This document shows, piece after piece, positions 11,835 through 24,837 of a stretch of DNA of 64,000 nucleotides. The notes under the pieces were generated by a model. The model was not told the DNA's origin and did no database searches. It worked only from the letters and a program-made list of their open reading frames with translations. A program made the position numbers and the translations under genes. Origin of the DNA: Drechslerella dactyloides (taxonomy: Eukaryota; Ascomycota; Orbiliomycetes; Orbiliales; Orbiliaceae); contig JAGTWJ010000010.1 in NCBI GenBank assembly GCA_020064725.1, positions 372,001 to 436,000 of the forward strand. The letters are read 5' to 3'. The number at the start of each line of letters is the position of its first letter. Position 1 is the first letter of the stretch.

Positions 11835-13749
11835 TTACCAGATATAAGGGATGAAAAGGTACGGGCATTGTCTGCTGTACTCAATCCAGTCCTATAGCCA
11901 GAGAAAAGAGATCGTTAGCATGTCGCATGAGAGCTACCGGGGATGGTCGTATCTTACCTCTCCGTATTTGGCCTTGCATCTTTCGATGTCGCGCCTAGCT
12001 CTGTGGATGTTGACGCAGCTACCAAAGTCAGTTATTCCATCTTCCCCAGGACAATGGGTTTGTAAACTTACACAAAGAAAACCGGGAAAAAGTAAGGGAA
12101 CGGGGAAGAAAAGCCGGTATTGAAACCCCAGGTAAGAGCCATGATGATGTCGACGGTATAGTGGACCTTGCGAGCCCAACGATCTGGATCTTGTCAGCAC
12201 TCACGATGTATCTTAGCGGTTCGGGGTGCGGAGTTCACTTACACCATCCGCTAGTGAGTAGGGTCCCTCCGTTCTTGCACTTGATGTACGTTGGGTTTTC
12301 GATGTATCTCCACGGGAGACAGGGGAATCGCTTAAAGTCAACGAAAGTCCCTGCTTGCTGCCTGCGGAAATTGTTCTTCTGGCTGTTGCAGGTATCCCAG
12401 ACGTAATAGGCGCAGATGAGGGTGCCGAAAAGAGTAGCCTGGTAAGCAGTCGACCAGCTGTATTCCGCAGGGTTGTGCTTTGCCAGCCAAAGGGTGCAGT
12501 GGTGATATGTAAACGGAACTCCGGCCATGTTCCAGAAGATCAGCATAAAGCCCCACTTTTCATAAAACATATCCCTAAAATGGTCCTCGGTGTTAGTGGC
12601 GTTGCTAACTGAGGACTCAAGAAGGATCCCTACCAAGTAGTGACTATGCACTCTTCGCCCTTGCTGCACGCATTGGTGTACAAGAAGTGCGCGAGGAGGA
12701 TGAAACAAACTTGCGGGCTGACATAACCATAAACCTGATATTGCTTGACGGCGGTGCTAGCTGTCGTCAAGAACAATATGAACCACGGAAGCCTGACCTC
12801 GAAAAACATCTTCATATCAAGTATCCCGATTCTTGGGTTCAATTCGGCGCCCATAAAAAAGTCGTATAGGAAACTCCCAGTCATCCGATGCTGAGTACCC
12901 CGCGCAAGGGCGGAAAAGTAAGCAACAACGGAGACGGCAAAACCTGAGATAATGGAAACAGAGGTGATAGGCCCGATCTCCTCAATGAAAGTCTGCAGCG
13001 GGAATATGTCAAAGTAGTGGAGGAGGGCAAATGTCGCGCAGGTGACATAGAAAGTCAGGTAGGCATTGCAAAAGTAAGTCAATCGCTGACCCTTGAGAGA
13101 CGGCACGGCATTGCCTTGGGCGTATACACCGGGCAGGGTAACGTAGAGGATTCCTTGAGCAATAAAGAAAACCCAGTAGATGGCGAATGCCTTCGCACTG
13201 GGATAAGCTCCCTAAAAATTCCATCAACGTGTTAATATCAAAGACTGACTTGTGATTGCGGTATGGTCTCGATCGGTGACGCACCTCCATGACAAGGTCG
13301 AATAGGTGCTTTGCAAAGTCCACCAGGGATTGACCCTTCTCCGGCATTGGGAATTTGCCATCATAGTACTCCTGGCCAACCCACATATACCACATGAGCA
13401 AGGGAAAACCGATCATCATGGCGGTGACACCGGGAGCACCTCCAAAGTCGATGTGATCAGTGTCATCGTCGGAATTTGGTTTGACGGCTTCGACACTACC
13501 CGCGGCCTTCATGTCGAACGGAGTGCTGGGAACGGGCGTGATCCGGTCGTTGATGCCAGGGGGGAGCAAATCCACGGCTTCGTTGTGATGCCAGTGGCCC
13601 ACCGGCGTGGCGTCGGACTTTTCATCGGAGTCATCGCTTTCGTATGTCTTCTTGAGTCTCTTGACCGGAGACACGGAGCGTCTACGGAGGGGAGTAGGGA
13701 CGAAGCCTGGGTTCTCTGGCTTGCTATGCATCACAGCGATCGATGTCAC
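11835..13749 (-). CDS. erg4: ERG4, delta(24(24(1)))-sterol reductase
   Basis: Last step of ergosterol synthesis: NADPH-dependent reduction of the C-24(28) double bond, in the ER membrane. Six exons (13749-13285, 13211-12634, 12574-12243, 12183-12072, 12018-11958, 11891-11835; introns 53-73 bp) give 534 residues. The first about 110 residues are polar and charged (cytosolic); then come many hydrophobic helices. Hallmarks: ELNPRIGILDMKMFFEVRLP, the WDMFYEKWGFMLIFWNMAGV block (joined across intron 2), NAC-KGEE, WDTCNSQKNNFRRQ, LLTSGWY, ARKVHYTVD, HRARRDIERCKAKYG and the C-terminal PYLFIPY. These separate ERG4 from the related ERG24 C-14 reductase. An alternative start (MHSKPENPG) lies at 13731. 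No broken motif is seen. Confidence 0.95.
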
Positions 13750-14658
13750 GCGAAAAGCGCAGGAGTCGGTGTGTCAGTGATATCGCTCTTCTCTTGATCG
13801 TTCCAGCATGGCAGAGTATTGTTTCGCGACACTGTTTCGGCACGTCGTGGGCGCTTTACAGCATCGTCGTCGCCATGGTTCACGACGGGAGGAGACGTAC
13901 CGTGGCGTGTGCCCCGTCTGGGAGCGTGTGACCCGCGAAGTCATTGTCGGAGTTCTGGAAGCCGGGACCGCGCGCGGTTTCAAGCGAGTAGTGAAGAATC
14001 AAACGGGACGCTTAGCCGATGGAGTTTCAAGAAGAGGAAGCCACTCTCTCCACAAAGAAAAGAGCGCAATTGAAGAGAGAGGATGGAGTCAAAGAAGGTT
14101 ACGGAACCGACTGGTGTCCTGAACAGTGCATGTTACGGAGCCAGGGGGGACAGGAGTAGTTAATTGAATGCTGGGTCAGGTGTAAAGGGGCATATTTTAT
14201 ATTGCTCGCCCGACGCAAAAGCTCTGCTGAGCTCGACCCGGCGAAATTACTTGGGCGCCGGAAAAAAGGCGGTTGTTGCACCACCAGACAAATAAACAAC
14301 AACCGATCGGACGAGACCTAGCCAATCAGAGCCGTCCGCCCAGGCGACCTGCCCAATAGGAACAGACACGAGAATCCGGCCGACTGCGAAGAGGGCATGA
14401 GAAGGGTATCGTATCGCACCGTCTATATACATACATGATGGCAAGGGTATGTTCTGTGGGTGGAGAGCAGGATGCATGCGCGTTTGTCCGTACGAAAATA
14501 ACTCCACTGGTAATATATCCAAGGTCACAAGGAATACAACGCCCCAAAGTGCGACAGAGTGAGGATGATTTAACCGAAAATTAGGGTAACTAAAGGGTAT
14601 ACCGTGTATATGCTTATACTTATATGGGCCGCATGCGCGAACATGTCATATATTACCT
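13750..14658. other. ERG4 upstream region and carrier 3' region
   Basis: 909 bp without a supported gene, between two leftward genes. It holds the ERG4 promoter/5' leader and the 3' UTR of the carrier. The stretch at about 13,880-14,100 is purine-rich. No element identified. Confidence 0.55.
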
Positions 14659-16447
14659 CTATAATATTATCTCGAACCCGTCATGCTGGATGGAGGCCAG
14701 GCCGACATCCTCTCCGAACTTGCGGCGGACGAGTTCGAAGACAATTAGGGCCGCAGCCGTGCTTGGGGTGCCTGTTCGTAGGGGTCAGTCGACTGTCTGA
14801 TTTGTTGTCTCTTGAAAGATCACATATACTGAGCACTTACTTTTTATGGTATTTAACAGATACCCCCGGTAGAGCCACCTCCTCCAGCCGCCGTTTGTGC
14901 TCGCCAAGCCCTTGCAATCCTTGTAGGTCTGCTGGTATGCATGCGAGTACCTGAGCCACCATCCTGGTGAGTGATTCCGCGCACTGTTGGACGCTGCAAG
15001 ATTGGCACGATCTATGAACTCCAATTGTCTGAGATGCACGCTCTGAATCTGATTAAGCGGATAGAATACCCCCTGGCTTGTGAACGATGCTCCTGTGCCA
15101 GCCAGCAGCATGAACGTCGGCTCCAGCGCCCAATGCGGGTTGATGATAGTGATCGGATCGGACGGTTTTGTGCCAAATGGGTGCAAATAGTGGTGCCGAT
15201 GGCCATAGTAGTGGCTCAACCATCCATAGTACATTTGTTGTTTGATGTATTCGAAACTATCCGCGCGTTGGTCAGTACAATCGCGTCGTCCAAGCTGCCC
15301 AAATGATTAAGAGTATGGTATTCTACCTTGAAAAGAAGAAGCCGTATCCCAAAGCCTCCTTCACTAAGCTCAAACTATAACCGGCAAATACACCTTGTAA
15401 TCCGATTTCTGTCAATTTTTTCCTCCCGTACGCCCAAAACGACGTGTTGCCATGTTTGGCAAGCTCCTATGCCAGTCCATTAGCATCGGGCGGTGCGGGC
15501 GAGTATCGATCCCATGTAGCTTACGTTCACATCAAATCTAAAGCTGATCGCGTCCAAGGGAGCAGCGAACAGGCTTTGCAAGGCGCCAGCTCCGGCTCCA
15601 GCGGCAAAAGTAGCCCAATACGGCGGCGGCGGGTAGGCCCGTTTTGTGGCATGACCTGCGGGTTCGTGTTTCTGCTGCAGCATCTGAAGATAAGATGTAT
15701 AGAGCAGCACTCCCATGCTAGTATTGGCAAGCAGAGGTGGCAAGACTGTTGCCGTTGCTATCAGCATCGGGATACGAGCACAACGTCGAAACCGAGCTAG
15801 TAATAAGGCAGATACCTTGGTTCGGGATGAACTTCCACCCGTAAACTTTGACAGCGTGCGCAAGGATCCCGAAGGAAGATTGCCGTAGACTCCATGGCTC
15901 GTTCGCTTGAATTTGCGGATTGATGGCTCGAGCCACTGCCAGATAACTTTAACCCCCCATCGGACCAAGATTAGCGACGCCTTAGATTGCGACGTTATGC
16001 CGGTGTATATCAGAGTAGACGTACTCGATGCGGAGTCGCATAAAGGCTTTGACCGGGTACCGAAAGTAAAACGAGATCAGCTGCATTGTTACAGCGCGCT
16101 GCAAACAATCTATTTAGCGACTAGGTCATTTGAAATCGAGGTGCCTACAAGGCGGACGGAGCTGCTGAGCGTACGGTACCAGCCGCCGAAGCGCCTTGCA
16201 CGGCGTTCGAGCCTTTACTCTTCTTCTTCGGGTCCTCATGGGTGTTGCCGTCCCAGATCACGGCCTGACCTTCGAAGTCTGTCGGGTCGGCGGCGAGATC
16301 ATGCGCTAGGGTTTCGAGGCCCGCATTTGAATGATGATGTGGTCCAACATGGCTTCTGGATTCCCGGATAGTTGGAGGTTTTGCCCGTTGGCTAGGCGGT
16401 TTATTCTGCTCGCGATGTTCATCGGTAGGGCGACTGTCGCCCGTCAT
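14659..16447 (-). CDS. mitochondrial carrier (SLC25-like) family protein, seven exons
   Basis: Exons 16447-16175, 16098-16025, 15946-15816, 15745-15525, 15466-15327, 15256-14841 and 14771-14659 join in frame to 455 residues. The first about 85 residues are hydrophilic (DLAADPTDFEGQAVIWDG, then KKKSKGSNAV). The body has carrier-like features: FYFRYPVKAFMRLRIDY, LPPLLANTSMGVLLYTSYLQ, GAGAGALQSLFAAPLDAI with the PLDA version of the Px[DE] motif, a second repeat ending GVFAGYSLSLVKEALGYGFF, and a third with SFTSQGVFYPLNQIQ, whose PLNQ replaces the usual acidic residue. The substrate cannot be told. The frame ending at 16145 looks like a separate gene but is exon 1 read past a GTACGC donor; splicing there restores AAGT-RAVTMQLISFYFR. 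Start chosen at the first ATG of that frame. Confidence 0.8.
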
Positions 16448-17259
16448 GCCGGAGACCGGAAGGGACTGCTTGAGTTGGGGAGGTCGAGACAACGGGCGAT
16501 ATGGAGGAAGAGGAAGAAAAAGAAGAGAACGGCAGCCGTGGGGGGACCTTCATCATTCGCAAAGAGTCATAACCTGGGTAGGAGACGGTCAGAGCGCGTG
16601 TGAATGCCGTATATAGAGAGATGAAGGCTGCACATATAAACGGGCGGCGGGCTGTGAACGAGTTAAATGCGTGGAAGCGAGGCTCGCTGTCGGGCTGGCG
16701 GTCACTCGACCAACTTGGCGGGGTCACGTTTCACGCCTTGCTAGCCGCACAATGCGCCACGCCCGCAGACGGTGACGGCCTCAGGTGCTCAGCAGCCATG
16801 ACAGGAACTTGTAGCGGACCACCGTGCGTACACCGTGCCTTGGTGCAGGACTAACTCTATTCAGCCTCTTCCGACGCGGTGTAACTTCCAGCCTGTGCGA
16901 AATGCGCACGCATGCTCATGTATCACTCGATTTTGTTCGTTCGGTGGCAGGTTTGCAACAACGTCAACGCAAATGCGGATGGTCTACGAATGAAACGGGG
17001 GAACGGATAACGGAAGAAGCGCTGGTGAAAAAAAGACATATACGCATGATATGCAGGATGGTGATGGGGAAAGTTCACTGCTTTATTATGGACTTCCCCG
17101 GTGGAGTAAAACAGATTATGTCATGGTATCTCGCGCTCATGATGGAAGGAAACAAAACGCCATCACACTAAGATCAATAGCAAGGGATGCGACTTGATCG
17201 TACTTTAATTCGCGGTCCGCTCTCGGAACGTGAAAACAGAGAGACTTGGCGACAGAAAA
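16448..17259. other. intergenic, carrier promoter and cyclin 3' region
   Basis: 812 bp between two leftward genes. Short open frames exist, but none has recognisable content. Confidence 0.5.
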
Positions 17260-18659
17260 TTAGGTTGACTCTCCTGAAGCCATTCCTGTCGGCTCGCCGG
17301 CCGCATCTTTGTCGGACTGTCCGGCAATCGGAACACCCCCGGACAAGAACGAGGCCTTTGATTGCGAACCTCTTGAGCCCTCGGACCCGGACAGGCTCGT
17401 CGACGCAGCTCCGCTGCTGTCGTCCAGGAAAAAATCCGTAGACCCGTCTGAGTCCGGACCGTCTTCGAAGCCCCATCCATCTCCCATTCTCCGAACGAGG
17501 CGGACGTAATACTCTCGCAGTACCTCCGGCTGTGGCACTATCTTCCATCCGACACGGCTAAGGAACTCTAGCTCCAGGACATTTAGCTCTCGCAAGCTGA
17601 TACCGCCGACTTTAGCGTAGAACGTATTGGTGCAAAAGCTGTCGCAAAGCCCTTTAGAAGCAACCGTAGCAGCCGTGATGAGGAAACGGTGCACTGTCAG
17701 GGATGATATCGTGAAAGCCGGGTAGTGGCCGGAGAGAAGATCAATGTAGTACACCATGCTGAGGAGTGTTGACGGATCCAGCGTAGTATGTAAGGCGATC
17801 CGGTGGAGATAGTCGGTTATGGTGATAGTAGGTGGAGCACTGGAAATACTTTAGTCAGCCCTAATTCGTATTGGGTGTTTTAGATACGCGAATAAGACCC
17901 CGATTGTTCAGAGAGGGCTGGGAAAAAAAGACTGGCGTACCGGCTATGGAAGCGCGTCAAGCCACCCTGTGTGAGTGGGAACCCATTGTTCATAGCCACC
18001 AACTGATTGAGCATATCGCTGATGAGTACCACCAGATCGTTCATGGAACAGAGACTGTACTCCCGCGGGACGAGCCTCTTTGCGGTCTGCATGGCCTTGG
18101 CTCGCTTCGAAGGGGATTTGATGTTCAGAGGAGCAAGTGAGGTTTCATCAGAGGTTGTGGCGGAGGGTGGAGAATTCCGGGCTTCGTTTTGCGGAGTCCT
18201 TACCGTGGATTCGGCTGTTCGTCGATGCAGCGATGGGGACTGTCGTACGGGTGTTTGGCCTTGCCTTCTGACCAGAGGTGAGGAGCGGTAGTCGGCGCTT
18301 GTAGGAGCGGAAGCCGAGGTGCCTTGAGTGATTATTGGTGATGATGCTGAAACTGTCGATTGGAGCGCATCTGAGCTCAACGGCCGCTTGAGTCTAGGAC
18401 TTGCGATGGCTGGGGCAACGCTGCCTGCTGTGGGAGATGGTGCAACTGGCGGTCCCATACGACTGCCGTTGGTAGGAGATGCCTGTCCTGATTGGCTGTG
18501 CCGGCTCCGGCCCGGAGCAGATTGCGGTGGCCGTGGCGACTGCGGTGGTCGTGGCGACGCCTGCTGGCCTTGGTGCACGCGCATCTGCTGTGGCGATGGA
18601 GAAGACGCAGATGAAGCCGAGAAAGGGCTCATAGACGGGGACATGACGGTTGTTTGCAT
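17260..18659 (-). CDS. Pho80-type cyclin (CDK regulatory subunit)
   Basis: Two exons, 18659-17941 and 17839-17260 (intron 101 bp), 432 residues. Residues 1 to about 200 are low complexity, rich in S, P, Q, A and R, with many SP sites. The cyclin box follows: SMNDLVVLISDMLNQLVAMN, then LTRFHSRAPPTITITDYL (joined across the intron), VYYIDLLSGHYPAFTISSLT, HRFLITAATVASKGLCDSF and AKVGGISLRELNVLELEFL. These match the PHO80 subgroup, which binds a Pho85-like kinase in phosphate and nutrient signalling (family knowledge). The C-terminal 90 residues are acidic and S/G-rich. Start: the first ATG of the frame; the open frame extends upstream without an ATG. Confidence 0.9.
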
Positions 18660-21130
18660 GCTTGGACAAAAGTTGCTGGGATACGACTCCAGCAACAGTA
18701 TTATCAAAGCTGACAAAATTAACAAAATTGATTACCCACGATTTGGAGAACCGCAGACGAACGTCAAAGCAGCATAAGCTCCGACGAGGACAAACAAGAC
18801 GACGGAAAAGAGGGTTCGGGATACAGAGCGGTTCACGGGAACGCTGAACAAAAGAAACCGAGATGGTGAAGGCCCGTCAACATGCGGGCAGGGACATTCC
18901 CAATCTAGCGTCGTCGCCGTTCCAGAATTTCGATAACTGACTATTAGGGCCCTTCAGAGGTGGATATTGGGCGTCTCATCAGGTTTGCAAGAGACACAAT
19001 ATTTGCTAGCCTGTTGTTGGCAGCACCCATGCCGTCCTGAGGGACGTGGTGGGGCAGTGGAGGGGAGCTGATGCCCAGAGAACTGCACAGTCCGCAACTG
19101 CCCTGTTTGTCCCTTTCGATTCCCGCTACGGCGGCGCAGGAAGCGATCGCATACACTTGAGCAAGTGTGCAAGCGCCGGTCTTATCGCGCCGAAGTCTCT
19201 GCTTCCGTGATTTTGGGCTATGTGGCGTTTGCGCGATATCGGTTCGGTTCTATGAGGTGCGCAGAGGTAGGACAGCTCGGGTAGGGACAAGGCGGCAGTC
19301 CTTCCTTCTTTTCATGCGTCGCCGAGACGAACCCGAACTCGATGATCGGGAGCTAGCGAGAACTGCCGTGGCCGGAGATCGGATGGGCGAGCAGGTGCGT
19401 CGACGTGAGGTCGAGCCGACGGCGGGGAGGGACAAGCGAGCTACTTATAAGGCCCAAGAATTTCTTGACCTGCTTTGACCGAGCACGCGGGTACCTAGGA
19501 GGTTAGCCCCACAATCCACCTGTCCCCGAGAGATGTCGAATCGGGGAATGACCCGCTGGGTCGTCCGGATCTAAGACAAACGAACGATTGACTTCCGTGG
19601 CCTGCGGGAGATATGAGGTCCGCAGCGGCGGGGAAGCAAAAAAATTTCAAAAGAAGCGAGACCTTAGACCTCTAAGCTCAAGGCGATCTCGCAAACGTGG
19701 AGTTCAAGTTGGGCAAGCTAGAAATGGAGTGAGAAAAGAAGGGAGGGGAGAAGAAGGAAAATTCCAATTTCACCAGTTTTCACAAGGTGAATGGTTGAAG
19801 AAACCAAGAATTATGCACCAGGCAGACGACCACAGGCCGGAGGGGGTGCTAGTCGTTCTCGAGCGTCTGCTCGGCGGGCATTGACATATCAGTGGACACC
19901 GCGTAGTTTCTCTGCAATGCCTGTTTCTGTAGTCCCCGAAACTACAATTTCTGCCAGGCATCCAACCCAAGAACAGAAACGAAGAAAAAGAAACGTTCGA
20001 TCGAGCTGCGAGATTTTTTCTTGGATATCTTTTGAACGGAGGCCCCAGCGGAAGAGCTACATAAGCTCCAAAGGTTAGTTATCGCACATCCCTGTAGGAT
20101 AGCGAGTGGTCAAGTTGGCCGAACACGAGCCCAGTTTGCGCATTTTCGTTCTGCCCAACTGGAGCCAATCGGCAGCTCTGGATGGAGAACGTTGCATTTC
20201 CAAAGCGCGGAACCAGCCTTAGCTGAAATTTGGAACCGGACATCTGGAGCGTGTCTTCCATGTTTTGAGACCGACGAGCGATGGATTGCTTCTTTCTCCT
20301 GTTGGCACGGCCGACTGCATTTGGTATACGCCGTCAAGAGTGTCATCCATCACTTGGTATTACTCAATCGCCTCTGCATTGAAAGGTGAACGCCACTTGG
20401 CCTGCCGTGCATAGCCAGCCAGGCTTCCAAGCTCGAGAGTTGCATGGGGGAGCTCCTCGATGGGGCTTGCAAAACCTTCTGTTAGCACCCAGACTATTTC
20501 AAATTCATTCCGTGATTCGGCCATCTCCTTTGCGAGGCGTCTAGCCTCTCCGCACGTACCGGTAGACTGGCGGCCACGCCTCATTGTGTCTTGATCGTAG
20601 TATATAAGAATATCCTGTCCTGTGGAGGCCAGGCTCCGGGTTTGTGAGGCTCTGCGGCAGGCTCACTGTTTGCGGAGGGACTCTGGCGAGGACTCGAGAT
20701 CCATGCATGCAAATGCAATGCGGCCTTGTGCAATAGTCGAAACCCGTCAGTCAGGTAGCTTCTCCACCGTAGAACAGAGCCCACTTGCCTTCGTGCTAAG
20801 TTAGTTTTGATAGCGCCGAGTCCCTTCGACGCGGCTCGCCTGGCTGCATTTGCGATAGGATGTCTGGCCGGTTGCGATCTCGAGTCGTTGCTTCGAGCTT
20901 GTCCCTGTGAAGCGCCCTCGTCTGCGCCGGGCCGCCGCAACAACACGACGTCCAGCCCGGATTGCCCGTTCTGCCAGGATCGATTCCTTCATCAACAGCC
21001 GCCAGCCCGCCGACAAGAACCACGCTGCGATACGCTCCCGCGCCCTGGCTGCCTCCCCGCCATCGTATCCACGATCCCATCTGCTTCCGCGTCTTAGTTC
21101 CGATCCGTACTCGGAGAACACCATCGCATA
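18660..21130. other. 2.5-kb divergent intergenic region
   Basis: Lies between leftward cyclin and rightward GID5 and so holds both promoters. Two adjacent minus-strand frames, 20584-20360 and 20261-20079, look mildly protein-like (EFEIVWVLTEGF; FGNATFSIQSCRLAPVGQNE), but I cannot join them or name a family. Purine-rich tracts occur at about 19,620-19,790. The 20,900-21,130 part is CG-rich and probably the GID5 leader. Confidence 0.5.
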
Positions 21131-24100
21131 ATGGCTCTGGGACACCGGTTGACCGGCTCGCAGGTCATCAGCGCCGTTCGTGCCCCCGACACGAGGCGAG
21201 AGGCCGTGCACGCCCTCAAGCACACCATTCTCGGCCAGGACGAGCTGAAGCTGGAGTACGCCCGGGAAGGTCTGGTGGATTCCCTGATCGCCGTGCTGGA
21301 GGAGGACGAGCCCAGCCAGCGGCATGCGAGGAACAAGGCGGCGCTCGAGGTCGAGACCAACATCGTCATCATCCTTGGGAGTCTCGCGCGAGGTAACCTG
21401 CACCAGCCCGCCTCGAGCATCCATCCCAACAGCATCACTGTAGACTAACATTGTCTGAATACAGGTGGTTCGGTCTTCCTGAGCGTCAGTCAAGCCGAAC
21501 GGCTGGTCCCCGTGCTCCTTAATCTACTGGACTCTCGGTCGTCACACGTTCCACTCCTGGAGGCGACCCTGCGAACACTCAATTGCATTCTGTCTCTGCC
21601 AACCGTCGCCCAAACCCCCGACGTAATATCCATAGTCCGGAACCACCATTCCGCCCTTCCCTCGATATCCAATGTGCTCACCGGCTCGTCATCTGATCGG
21701 GATTATGCCCCCTATCAAGCGACACTGTTGATATCAAAAACATGTCTGCCAGGAGACAGCCGGTGGCAAGACTCTATCGTGGAGGCCGGAATTCTGGCCG
21801 CTCTGGTCAAGATGGTCGCGAGAGTCGTCAAAGCCGTCGAGTTCGCTCGGACGGGAAAAGGCAGCGGAGTTCTGAAAACCGAGCGGCCAATCACGGAGCT
21901 AAACTCGCTGTCAAAAAGTTCCAGCACTGTTTCTCTGCGGTATATGCGGAGAGACCTCGGAAGGGCGTTCGAGAGGCTGTCCGCTCTGGAATATATACCG
22001 ATGCCGCCGACGGGCCACATCGCGGCATTGTTCGATGCCATCGCGTTCACGTTGCGAGGAAGTAAATTCAGGTCGGATGAATTCTTGTTTGCCAGTTGTA
22101 TCACAGATATCCTGGGCGAAGAAGCGCCGTCGGAGGCCCCTCGGCATGCGCCCTTGTGGAGAGACTCAAAGTCGTCGGAAGATTCGCAGGGTGGGAATAC
22201 ATTGTCCAGCGGCTATCATTACGCCGGTCAAGACTTCCCACCGCTGTCCCCCAACGCAGAGCGGCATACACAGACGAGAGCGGGCTCATCCGGAAATTCT
22301 TTACACCCCTCAGCTTCCTATCCGCCTCCAGAGCACTCCCTTGACAACGAAAGAGCTAAGATACCCCAGATATCTCATCTCCGGTTCGCCGGCGAGAAGG
22401 AGAATGATCCGGAATCACCCTTCGTCCAATGGCTCATCAATTTCATACGCCAGGAAAAGAATCCCTCTACAAGGCTGGCGGCAATCAGCCTCCTTACAGA
22501 TCTTGTCCAAACGGGTTGTGTTTCCAAGCGGAAAGTCAAGAGGATCGGGCTACTGGTTGTTCCCATGTTGGTCAAATATTTGGATGACCTGGATACTGGT
22601 GCGGTGACCTACACCAAAGCGTACGATGTCAACTTCCAAGCTCAAGAAGCTGAATGGGCGGTCCGAGAGCGAGCTCCTGCGATTCTCGCCACCCTTCTCA
22701 CGGATAATCAACGTCTGCAAGCGGCGGCTGTGGAGGCCGGTGCGATCAAGAGATTGACTGGCATGCTGAAACGGACGTTCGATGCGGTGCCCAAATCCAG
22801 TGACAACGACGGCTCGATTATCGAGTGCCATGAGATGCTGTGGGACGAGAAGGTGCGGGCTCACCACCTTAAAGTGCGAGAAGGCACTCTAAGGGCGGTG
22901 GCTGCGATAGCTCTATTTGAAGACGACCATCGCAAGAAGATTATTGAAAGTGGTGCGCTAGCCTACGTGGTTGGCAGTCTGACTCCGGAACCATCGTCCG
23001 AAGTTTCAGAGGAGCATGATGTTGAGATGGAGATGGGGGAAACATACGGCGATGGTTCATCGCACCCACAGCACACGAGCACAGCTGAGAACGAAACAAA
23101 CCCGTCTTTCACGGTTCCCGAAACTTCCCGAACAGGCAATCCGGTGTCCGTGCTTGTCGCGGCAACCAATGTCGTCAGGTCGCTGTCTCGGTCGGTCAAC
23201 GTACTCAGCACGTCCCTCATCGACTGGACAGTTTCCGAGCCGCTCTTCAAGCTGCTGTCACATCGATCGGTCGAGGTTCAGATTGCGGCTACCGCTGCTT
23301 TGTGCAACTTGGTGATGGAATTCAGTCCGCTACGGAAGGGCTTGGAAGACAAGGGCATCGTGAAGGCATTAGGGAAACTCGTTCGATTTGGCGATGGGAA
23401 CGTATGCGCTTACAACCGGGAAGGCTTCCCGGTTGGGGAGTTCGACAGCAACAAGGAGGCTCTGCGCTTGAATGCAATATGGGCTCTCAAGCACCTGGTT
23501 TTGAAGCAAGACGAGGCCATCATTTCGAACTGTCTCTCGGCTTTCGGGACCACGTGGCTCCTAGAGCAGGTAGCAATCGAAGACCAGTCGTCAAAATACA
23601 ACAGCGACGCCACCAATGTTGACTATTCAAACGAGGCGCGACATCTACTCGAAGGCCACAAGATTGAGTTTTCGGATAGAGTGCTGGACCGCCTGGCATC
23701 GAATTACAGACCACCAAGGCCCGAAGATCAACGGCAAAAGGCCCTCCAGGAATTTCAAGAACAAGCCTTAGACTTTTTCCGCAACATCATGGCTGGTCCC
23801 AACGCCACTTCGACGTTCAGGCAGATCTTGAGAGATACTAAAGACATGTCCGTATCTGCTGTTACTCCGACCATAACCCGAGAAATGGCACACAGCGAAA
23901 GCAGGCATATGTCTCCGACAAATACAACACCGCAGACTTTCAGGACCCCGTTCTACGACGTTCTCGCGGAGAAGCTACGATCAAAGCCTGGGGAAAAGAT
24001 CGTATTGGCAATCATATACGTGCTCGTGCACATTGGCGCGTGCGCGGAACACCGAATGACGCTAATCGAACAGTCAGCGCTCTTCCACGAGCTCATCAAG

Positions 24101-24466
24101 CTCTTTGAGATGCAGGTTGACCAGATCAGAATCGGGTTGAGCTGGCTGGCGATCAATTTGACGTGGAAGGAGAATAACGGGGGCAATGGCGATTTCACAC
24201 GCCGGGTCCAGAAGCTGAGAGAGTACCGATACGTTGACAAGCTGGAGTGGCTGAAGAGCGGTGGGGTTGGAGATTCTCAGGAAGGGTCCCGGAGAAATGG
24301 AAGCAGTAGAGGAACATCCGAGCGAGTTGCGATTGGGCTTGGTGAGATTAGTATGGTAAGAAATTCGGACGGCGAGATCATCCGCACCGGGCCGGCGAGC
24401 GTGAATATGAGCCTTGATCTGAGAGAGAGATGCAGACAGGCGCTGGCTCAGATCAACGACCAATAG
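21131..24466 (+). CDS. armadillo-repeat GID/CTLH ubiquitin-ligase subunit (GID5/Vid28, ARMC8-like)
   Basis: Two exons, 21131-21392 and 21465-24466 (intron 72 bp), 1087 residues. Family knowledge: Gid5/Vid28 bridges the substrate receptor to the catalytic core of the GID E3 ligase, which in yeast targets gluconeogenic enzymes for degradation; the animal counterpart is ARMC8. Sequence evidence: long runs of helical ARM-type repeats throughout, for example LVDSLIAVLEEDE, RLAAISLLTDLVQTG, EVQIAATAALCNLVMEFSPL and EALRLNAIWALKHLVLKQDE. The last two are the most conserved part of the family. Serine-rich, probably disordered inserts occur around residues 270-330 and 540-580. The C-terminus keeps the LFEMQVDQIRIGLSWLAINL block. 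The intron lies within the first repeats, giving ARGGSVFLSVSQ. Confidence 0.88.
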
Positions 24467-24837
24467 GGAGAAATTTTTCAGCACGGGATGCCTGTTTACC
24501 CGCGCACTGAAGTTTCGTGGTGTGCGCTGCGAGAAAAGTCTTGACTTCGAGAGTATGGGATTTTTTCTTTTTGCCCGAAATTTCTTTGAAGCATGGCAGC
24601 ACCTCGTTTCTGCATTCCACCTTTGGAGACGAAGTGATGATAACCTTTTCTTTCTTTTCGTTTGCGTGTTACCATGGTTGGATGAGGTAGCATTGCCCTC
24701 GAAACGGATGTGAACTCTACGCCTAGCATTTTGTGTTCTAGCGGCTTGAATCGTTCTTGGTAATCTTTGTTCCCTTTCATGATCTGCTTCGTAGCTAAGT
24801 ACTCTAGTGGACTTTAATATTCATCTACCATTTCGGA
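24467..24837. other. convergent 3' region
   Basis: 371 bp between the stop codons of GID5 (+) and the F-box gene (-). Must carry both 3' UTRs; T-rich. No gene seen. Confidence 0.6.

Noticed and set aside
16145..16492. Independent small gene
   Set aside because: Begins at TTG, and its 3' end is an intron of the carrier gene; joining restores a typical carrier N-terminus.
20801..21493. 230-codon minus-strand frame
   Set aside because: Antisense to the GID5 leader and first exon; no family content.
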